Assembly: GCF_029017505.1 (NCBI RefSeq)
Contig: NZ_JAQGEI010000031.1
Span: forward strand, 1 to 64,000
Direction of reading: 5' to 3'
Source of the DNA: Sedimenticola hydrogenitrophicus
Lineage (GTDB): Bacteria; Pseudomonadota; Gammaproteobacteria; Chromatiales; Chromatiaceae
Length of the DNA: 64,000 nucleotides
The notes beneath the pieces were generated by a model, which searched no databases, was not told the origin of the DNA, and saw only the letters and a program-made list of their open reading frames with translations. Shown here piece by piece: positions 59,537-64,000 of the stretch. A program made the position numbers and the translations under genes. Numbering within the stretch: the stretch's first letter is position 1; each line of letters starts with the position of its first letter.

Positions 59537-60757
59537 ATGGACTCACAAATTACAGGTGCTGCACAGGCGTTAGCCAGGGGAGATCCTCTGGGCGCACTAA
59601 ACCGGGTTGCTTTACGCGACGATGCTCATGCTTTAGCCCTGCGCGGTATTGCGATGGCGCAGCTCGGTGATTTTTCCAGGGCCAGAAGCTTGATGAAAAA
59701 CGCGATACGGGCCTTTGGGCGCAAAGAAGCGCTGGCCAGGGCGCGCTGCATTGTTGCCGAGGCGGAAATTGCGCTTGCTTCGCGCGATCTGGGCTGGCCG
59801 TCAAGGGTGCTCGACCCAGCGCGAAAAACCCTGGAAGCCCGTGGCGATCTTGCTAATGCCGTTCACGCACACTACCTCCAGATTCGGCATTTATTGCTGA
59901 CAGGTCGAATTGACGCTGCCACAACTATGCTCACTAATTTCGATCCCTCCGCTTTGTCGCCCGCGTTGCGAACCATACACGAGTTGGTCACCGCAGGAAT
60001 TGCCATGCGGCGCCTGCAAGCAAAAGCGGCGCGCGCCGCGCTCTCCCGGGCTGAAGTTTCCGCGCAACAGGCGAGCATTCCCGCACTGGCGGCGGAGGTT
60101 GAGAGTACATTGCGCGAACTGAATTCGCCTGCTGCGCGCCTGATCGAACAACGCGGCGAGCGCCTGTTACAACTCGATGAAATCGAAACCCTGTTCGCAT
60201 CCAATGCTTTTATTGTCGACGCCTGCAGGCTGACCGTGCGCCATGGTGTACATGCTATTTCACTCGCAACACGTCCGGTATTATTTACCATAGTACGCGA
60301 ACTGGCTGAAGCATGGCCGGAGAATGTTTCGCGGGATCGATTGATTGAACAGGCTTTCCATATAAAGCATGCCGATGAATCGCTGCGCGCGCGCTTGCGC
60401 GTGGAAATCGGACGGTTGCGCGCCGCTCTGAAAATACTGGTCAATATAAATGCAACAAAAGCAGGTTTTATTTTGGAGGTAAACCCTACGCAAAAAGTGC
60501 TTGTCTTGGCGCCGCCGGTTGAAGAGAAACACGCGGCGGTACTCGCGTTACTGGCTGATGGCGAAGCCTGGTCTAGTTCGGCCATTGCACTTGCATTGGG
60601 CACAAGTCAGCGCACCGTGCAGCGCACACTCGAGGTGTTGTTAACTGAATCGAAGGTACAATCGTTTGGCCGCGGTCGGGCTCGGTGCTGGTTATCTCCC
60701 CCGGTGCCGGAATTCGCGACAACTTTGTTACTCCCGCACTCGCTGGCAACGGACTAG
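59537..60757 (+). CDS. TPR-like and winged-helix transcriptional regulator
   Basis: 406 residues. The N-terminal half (1-200) is all-helical with TPR-like repeats (LALRGIAMAQLGDFSRARSLMKNAIRAFGRKEALARARCIVAEAEIALA). The middle (about 220-320) looks like an OmpR-type winged helix (LFTIVRELAEAWPENVSRDRLIEQAFH, RARLRVEIGRLRAALK). The C-terminus (about 330-385) carries a helix-turn-helix (SSAIALALGTSQRTVQRTLEVLLTESKV). It precedes the beta-propeller gene by 36 bp in the same direction, suggesting local control. I know similar proteins only as uncharacterised regulators. Confidence 0.7.
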   Translation: MDSQITGAAQALARGDPLGALNRVALRDDAHALALRGIAMAQLGDFSRARSLMKNAIRAFGRKEALARARCIVAEAEIALASRDLGWPSRVLDPARKTLEARGDLANAVHAHYLQIRHLLLTGRIDAATTMLTNFDPSALSPALRTIHELVTAGIAMRRLQAKAARAALSRAEVSAQQASIPALAAEVESTLRELNSPAARLIEQRGERLLQLDEIETLFASNAFIVDACRLTVRHGVHAISLATRPVLFTIVRELAEAWPENVSRDRLIEQAFHIKHADESLRARLRVEIGRLRAALKILVNINATKAGFILEVNPTQKVLVLAPPVEEKHAAVLALLADGEAWSSSAIALALGTSQRTVQRTLEVLLTESKVQSFGRGRARCWLSPPVPEFATTLLLPHSLATD

Positions 60758-60793
60758 GATTACTCCACGAACGCAATAAACGAGGAGACAATC

Positions 60794-61423
60794 ATGAAAC
60801 AGACCACAGCCAATATCATTGATGAGTACGGTCCATTTTCCGGTGTCGATGCGGTTCACGGTGTCAGTTATGACGGCCAGAAAATCTGGTTTGCATCGGG
60901 TGACAAACTCCACACCATCGACCCCGCGAGTGGAAAACAGGTCGCTTCAATCGATGTCACTGCAAATGCCGGTACGGCTTATGATGGTCAATACCTGTAT
61001 CAGATCGCCGACGACCACATCCAAAAGATCGACCCGAACAGTGGCGAGGTACTTTCCAGCATTCCTACCCCCGAGAGTGGCAGCTCCGGGCTCGCCTGGG
61101 CTGAGGGCAGCCTCTGGGTAGGGCAGTATCAAAACCGCAAAATCCACCAGATTGATCCGCAAACGGGAGCGCTCATCAGTAACATCGAGTCCAACCGTTT
61201 TGTTACGGGCGTTACCTGGTTGGATGGCAACCTTTGGCACGGCACCTGGGAAGGGGATGAGAGCGAATTGCGGAGAGTTAACTCCCAGACGGGAGAAGTA
61301 TTGGAAAGCCTCAAAATGCCACCAACCATCGGTGTGTCTGGACTAGAGTCCAACGGCAAGGACCGGTTCTACTGCGGTGGTGGAAACTGCGGCAAGGTAA
61401 GAGTCGTATTATACGCCGAGTAA
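60794..61423 (+). CDS. Cytosolic beta-propeller protein (glutamine-cyclotransferase/YncE-like fold)
   Basis: 209 residues without signal peptide. Repeated blade motifs are visible: VHGVSYDGQKIWFASGDKLHTIDPASGKQVASID, LYQIADDHIQKIDPNSGEVLSSI, LWVGQYQNRKIHQIDPQTGALISNI and LWHGTWEGDESELRRVNSQTGEVLESL. GAGGAG precedes the ATG. The blades (about 40 residues) suggest a 5-bladed propeller of the glutaminyl cyclase type without its exported form. Likely a small-molecule sensor or partner of the adjacent regulator. Confidence 0.75.
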   Translation: MKQTTANIIDEYGPFSGVDAVHGVSYDGQKIWFASGDKLHTIDPASGKQVASIDVTANAGTAYDGQYLYQIADDHIQKIDPNSGEVLSSIPTPESGSSGLAWAEGSLWVGQYQNRKIHQIDPQTGALISNIESNRFVTGVTWLDGNLWHGTWEGDESELRRVNSQTGEVLESLKMPPTIGVSGLESNGKDRFYCGGGNCGKVRVVLYAE

Positions 61424-61466
61424 GAATATTTTAAGGAAACCGAACAAGGAAACCGGGTCCCATTGA

Positions 61467-61496
61467 TCCAATCAACAATAAAGTTTCATCTGACCC
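61467..61496 (+). repeat. 30-bp direct repeat, left copy
   Basis: Identical over 30 bases to 62991-63020. The two copies bracket the PIN/antitoxin module and its partial duplicate (about 1.5 kb). The right copy joins directly to a truncated IS21 ATPase gene. Confidence 0.92.
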
Positions 61497-61688
61497 GAAT
61501 GGCACTTACTTAATGCGAATTGCAGGATTTTCGTCATTCCATCCTTTGGTCCGTAACCGGTGCATCCATGCACCACTTCTCCGGCGCAAGCCGGACAAAA
61601 GCGCGAAGCGCATTGAACGACTGAAAGTCGGCCCGAAGGGTGAGCGAAGCGAATAATCCAGGATTATCGCCACCATTAAGCAATCTGG

Positions 61689-61708
61689 ATCCCGGCCTGC
61701 GCCGGGAT
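61689..61708. repeat. REP-type hairpin
   Basis: ATCCCGGC-CTGC-GCCGGGAT within TGGATCCCGGCCTGCGCCGG context, a common extragenic palindrome of proteobacteria. It lies in the gene-free stretch 61424-61819, which also contains a longer degenerate repeat (AAGCCGGACAAAAGCGCG, GAAGGGTGAGCGAAGCG) and no gene. Confidence 0.8.
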
Positions 61709-61795
61709 GACGGTGGTTCTTGGCTTAAATAAGTGCGATCCGACTCTGATAATCCCCACATATTCACGGTGTTGTTAGTCGTTCTTGTGAATGAC

Positions 61796-61807
61796 AGCAT
61801 ATATGCT
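61796..61807. promoter_or_regulatory. Palindromic operator AGCATATATGCT of the PIN module
   Basis: A perfect 12-bp palindrome 12 bp upstream of the toxin start codon, overlapping the likely -10 region. It is a candidate binding site for the ribbon-helix-helix antitoxin. Confidence 0.55.
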
Positions 61808-61819
61808 ATCATTTTGCTC

Positions 61820-62245
61820 ATGGCAGATATAGTTGTGGTAGACACAAGCGTTCTGATTAGCGCCCTGATCGGTGAAAAGGGACCAAGCAGGGAAATACTG
61901 CGGCGCTGCTTAAAGGGTAATTATAAACCGCTGATTAGTAACGCCTTATTTTCTGAGTATGAGGATGTCAGTGGCAGAGAACGAATACTTGGCGCATGCC
62001 CATTAAACGCCCAGGAAATTCGGGAGTTACTTAATAGCTTCTATTCAGTTTGCCAATGGGTATCGGTATATTTTTTATGGAGACCCAATCTTAAGGATGA
62101 GGGCGACAATTTCTTGATAGAACTTGCCCTGGCTGGCAATGCCGATTTCATTATCAGCCATAATGTAAATGACCTGCATGGTGCAGAGCTTAAATTCCCG
62201 GATTTACGAATACTCACACCAGAGCAGCTGTTAAGAGGTGAATGA
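61820..62245 (+). CDS. PIN-domain ribonuclease toxin
   Basis: 141 residues from ATG 61820 (MADIVVVDTSVLISALIG). PIN acidic residues are visible: Asp in VVDTSV, Glu in NALFSEYEDV, Asp in DEGDNFLIELA, and Asp/Asn in NADFIISHNVNDLHG. It belongs to the PIN family of putative toxin components (PF13470 type). The stop lies 1 bp before the antitoxin ATG, so toxin-first order. Its C-terminal 38 codons are duplicated downstream at 62512. Confidence 0.88.
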   Translation: MADIVVVDTSVLISALIGEKGPSREILRRCLKGNYKPLISNALFSEYEDVSGRERILGACPLNAQEIRELLNSFYSVCQWVSVYFLWRPNLKDEGDNFLIELALAGNADFIISHNVNDLHGAELKFPDLRILTPEQLLRGE

Positions 62246-62246
62246 A

Positions 62247-62471
62247 ATGGCAACTTTGACCATTCGAATACCAGATGAAAAGCACAATCGCTTAAAAGCA
62301 TTAGCAAAGCACCGGCATGTGAGCATAAATAGATTGATTGATGAACTTTCTACACAAGCTCTCGCCGAGTTTGATAGCGAAGTTCGTTTTCGTATGCTTG
62401 CAGCAAATGGTGATCCTGTACGTGGTTTGGAATTACTGGACAAGCTCGATTCCCACTTTTCCAAAGGTTAA
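62247..62471 (+). CDS. Ribbon-helix-helix antitoxin
   Basis: 74 residues from ATG 62247, with AAGAGG upstream. The CopG/Arc-type fold starts at the N-terminus: ATLTIRIPDEKHNRLKALAKHRHVSINRLIDELSTQAL. The acidic C-terminal tail (LELLDKLDSHFSKG) would contact the toxin. Partner of the PIN toxin ending at 62245. Confidence 0.85.
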   Translation: MATLTIRIPDEKHNRLKALAKHRHVSINRLIDELSTQALAEFDSEVRFRMLAANGDPVRGLELLDKLDSHFSKG

Positions 62472-62511
62472 CCATCCCTCTAATCAATCGAGTCTGACCC
62501 CATTGATCACG

Positions 62512-62628
62512 TTGGCTGGCAATGCCGATTTCATTATCAGCCATAATGTAAATGACTTGCATGGTGCAGAGCTTAAATTTCCGGAATTACGCATACTCAC
62601 ACCAGAGCAGATGTTAAGAGGTGAATGA
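62512..62628 (+). pseudogene. Duplicated C-terminal fragment of the PIN toxin
   Basis: 38 codons nearly identical to the end of the PIN gene (LAGNADFIISHNVNDLHG... to MLRGE), without a start or the catalytic N-terminus. It leads into a second complete antitoxin gene, exactly as in the parent copy, 383 bp away. Confidence 0.85.
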
Positions 62629-62629
62629 A

Positions 62630-62854
62630 ATGGCAACTTTGACCATTCGAATACCAGATGAAAAGCACAATCGCTTAAAAGCATTGGCAAAGCACCGGCA
62701 TGTGAGCATAAATAGATTGATTGATGAACTTTCTACACAAGCTCTCGCCGAGTTCGATAGCGAAGTGCGTTTTCGTATGCTTGCAGCAAATGGTGATCCT
62801 GCACGTGGTTTGGAATTACTGGACAAACTCGATGCCCACTTTTCCAAAGGTTAA
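62630..62854 (+). CDS. Second copy of the ribbon-helix-helix antitoxin
   Basis: 74 residues differing from the first copy at two positions (Val to Ala near 57 and Ser to Ala near 68). The ribosome site AAGAGG is kept. It has no intact toxin of its own, so it is either a spare antitoxin dose or a relic of the tandem duplication. Whether it has a promoter is unclear. Confidence 0.8.
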   Translation: MATLTIRIPDEKHNRLKALAKHRHVSINRLIDELSTQALAEFDSEVRFRMLAANGDPARGLELLDKLDAHFSKG

Positions 62855-62888
62855 CCTTCTCTATCAATACTCTATCAATAGGGTCAGT

Positions 62889-62925
62889 GTCATTGATTTC
62901 CTCTCAGCGCGGAAAAATCAATGAC
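62889..62925. repeat. 11-bp perfect inverted repeat
   Basis: GTCATTGATTT (62889-62899) and AAATCAATGAC (62915-62925) with a 15-base loop. It lies in gene-free DNA after the second antitoxin; no U-tract follows. The neighbouring phrase GACCCCATTGATCA recurs at 62497-62511 and 62927-62942. Confidence 0.75.
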
Positions 62926-62990
62926 TCCGACCCCATTGATCAATGTGTTTAACCGTATCACTGGTGGTGCACTTACAACTTGAATTCACC

Positions 62991-63020
62991 TCCAATCAAC
63001 AATAAAGTTTCATCTGACCC
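62991..63020 (+). repeat. 30-bp direct repeat, right copy
   Basis: Perfect match to 61467-61496. It replaces the missing 5' end of the istB gene, which resumes at 63021. Confidence 0.92.
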
Positions 63021-63673
63021 CACATATTGAACGCCTTGCCCTGCTGCTCGATCAGGAGTGGCTGAGCCGTGATCAGCGCCGCCACGAACGGCTCATCCGC
63101 CAGGCCCGCTTTAAGCTTGGTGCCAGGGTGCAGGAGATCGACTACCAGCATCCACGCAACATCAGCCCGGCGCAGATCGGCCGTCTCGCCCAGGGCGAAT
63201 GGATCATCCGCGCCCAGAACCTGCTGATCACCGGCCCCTGCGGCAGCGGCAAGACCTACCTCGCCTGTGCCCTGGGACACAACGCCTGCCTGCAGAGCTA
63301 CAGCGTGCGCTACTACCGCCTCTCTCGGCTGTTCCTGGAACTCACCCAGGCCAAGGCCGACGGTAGCTACCACAAGCAACTCAAGCAGTTGGCCAAGATC
63401 CAATTACTGATCATCGATGACTGGGGACTGGAGCCGCTGACTCCGGCCAACCGCAATGACCTGATGGAGATCATGGATGACCGCCACGGCCACACCGCCA
63501 CCCTCATGATCAGTCAGCTACCCACCGACCAGTGGTACGCCAGTATCGGCGATAGCACGCTCGCCGACGCCATCCTCGACCGGCTGATGCATAACGCCCA
63601 CAGGCTTCAGCTCAAGGGCGAGTCGATGCGCAAAATCCTCGGGCAGTTGACTGAAGATGAACACCTGGGGTAA
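63021..63673 (+). pseudogene. istB: IS21-family helper ATPase IstB, 5'-truncated
   Basis: The frame reads HIERLALLLDQEWLSRDQRRH at the left break and continues through LITGPCGSGKTYLACALG (Walker A) and LLIIDDWGLEPLT (Walker B) to EDEHLG. Compared with full IstB proteins the first 35-40 residues and the start codon are missing, replaced by the 30-bp repeat. A GTG at 63128 could still start a shorter protein that keeps the whole ATPase core. istA is absent. Confidence 0.85.
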
Positions 63674-63706
63674 TAATCCCTCCGCGTGATGCGTTGTGAA
63701 ATCAGG

Positions 63707-63753
63707 TGTTCACGTTCGGCCGGAATCGCTGTTCAACTTCGCCGGAATACGCA
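63707..63753. mobile_element. Right end of an IS21-family element
   Basis: Two tandem copies of the IS21 terminal motif are present, TGTTCACGTTCGGCCGGAAT (63707-63726) and TGTTCAACTTCGCCGGAAT (63730-63748). They lie 30 bp after istB. The element ends inside the promoter region of the second tumE copy, whose left operator is cut to its right half. Confidence 0.8.
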
Positions 63754-63791
63754 GATTGACAACAAGAAGAAATGTTGTCACGATTGACAAC

Positions 63792-64000
63792 GTGAAAGCG
63801 AAGTTACTTATCCATGAAAGACGGGTGCTGTCCGACAGCGAACTGGTTGAGATGAAGATCTGGCAGGTTCCCGTCTCTGTGGACCCCAGTCGGCACAACT
63901 ACAAATACAGCTTGGTGTATATAAGTGACGGGGTAAGGTTGGTGGGGTTTGATAACGAGCGGGGAAAGGGTGATCACGTTCACCTGGATGGCCATGAATA
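63792..64000 (+). CDS. tumE: Second tumE-like toxin gene, running off the window
   Basis: Starts with GTG at 63792 at the position of the ATG of the first copy and stays nearly identical to 58567-58775 for all 69 visible codons, with only a few substitutions. One complete operator (GTTGTCACGATTGACAAC, 63774-63791) abuts the start; the other is reduced to ATTGACAAC by the IS21 end. The antitoxin gene, if present, lies outside the window. Confidence 0.85.
   Translation, partial: MKAKLLIHERRVLSDSELVEMKIWQVPVSVDPSRHNYKYSLVYISDGVRLVGFDNERGKGDHVHLDGHE

Overview
The window looks like chromosome of a GC-rich, sulfur-oxidising, probably nitrogen-fixing gammaproteobacterium (a Chromatiales or Sedimenticola/Thiodiazotropha-like lineage is my inference). 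The reasons are soxXA, a DsrC-family protein, the NifL-NifA regulator pair beside a complete rnfABCDGEH cluster and modBC, and YnbABCD-like, Aas-like and NorEF-like genes. No 16S rRNA is present, so this placement is provisional.

Region 1 (1 to about 8030) is plasmid-like DNA. It holds a VirD4/TraD-type coupling protein running off the left edge, a tightly overlapping transfer operon with a TraL/StbB-type ATPase, a palindrome-rich possible oriT, a (CTCTTG)13 array in front of a higBA toxin-antitoxin pair, an iteron origin and a RepA initiator. It ends in the 3' half of a tRNA-Lys(CUU) gene followed by the tRNA terminator, which reads as the right attachment site of an integrated plasmid or conjugative element.

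Region 2 (8.1-12.6 kb) has a TetR regulator with three operator-like palindromes, a VIT/vWA surface protein with a GlyGly-CTERM tail, its likely rhombosortase, and a norEF-like pair.

Region 3 (12.7-26 kb) is a large lipid cluster: an MFS-PlsC-AMP-ligase (Aas type) fusion, a second PlsC, a CdsA, a CDP-alcohol phosphatidyltransferase, a PAP2-DSP phosphatase, a lipase-methyltransferase fusion and a cardiolipin-synthase-like PLD. The five-gene ynb-like operon has an excellent sigma-54 promoter and lies divergent from its own sigma-54 activator. This is the best candidate in the window for an undescribed inducible phospholipid-remodelling system.

Region 4 (26.2-32.1 kb) carries a DsrC-like protein without its catalytic cysteines opposite a LysR regulator, then a TetR-HlyD-FtsX-ATPase export operon and a thioesterase.

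Region 5 (32.1-43.3 kb) is the nitrogen-fixation support block. modBC, rnfH and rnfEGDCBA run leftward and nifLA rightward from one intergenic region holding two sigma-54 promoters and three NifA-type TGT-N10-ACA sites. Several small inverted-repeat elements have inserted in this block.

Region 6 (43.3-57 kb) has an IS1111-type IS110 element, a GNAT protein, a NosP-like FIST sensor with a histidine kinase, a periplasmic binding protein with a diguanylate cyclase, a pseudogene interrupted by an amber codon, a secreted 38-residue-repeat protein, an ABC-2 exporter and soxXA. Region 7 (57-64 kb) is a lower-GC accessory zone. It has a possible group II intron fragment, a PstS-like protein, two tumE copies (one with tumA), a partly duplicated PIN/antitoxin module between 30-bp direct repeats, and an IS21 remnant.
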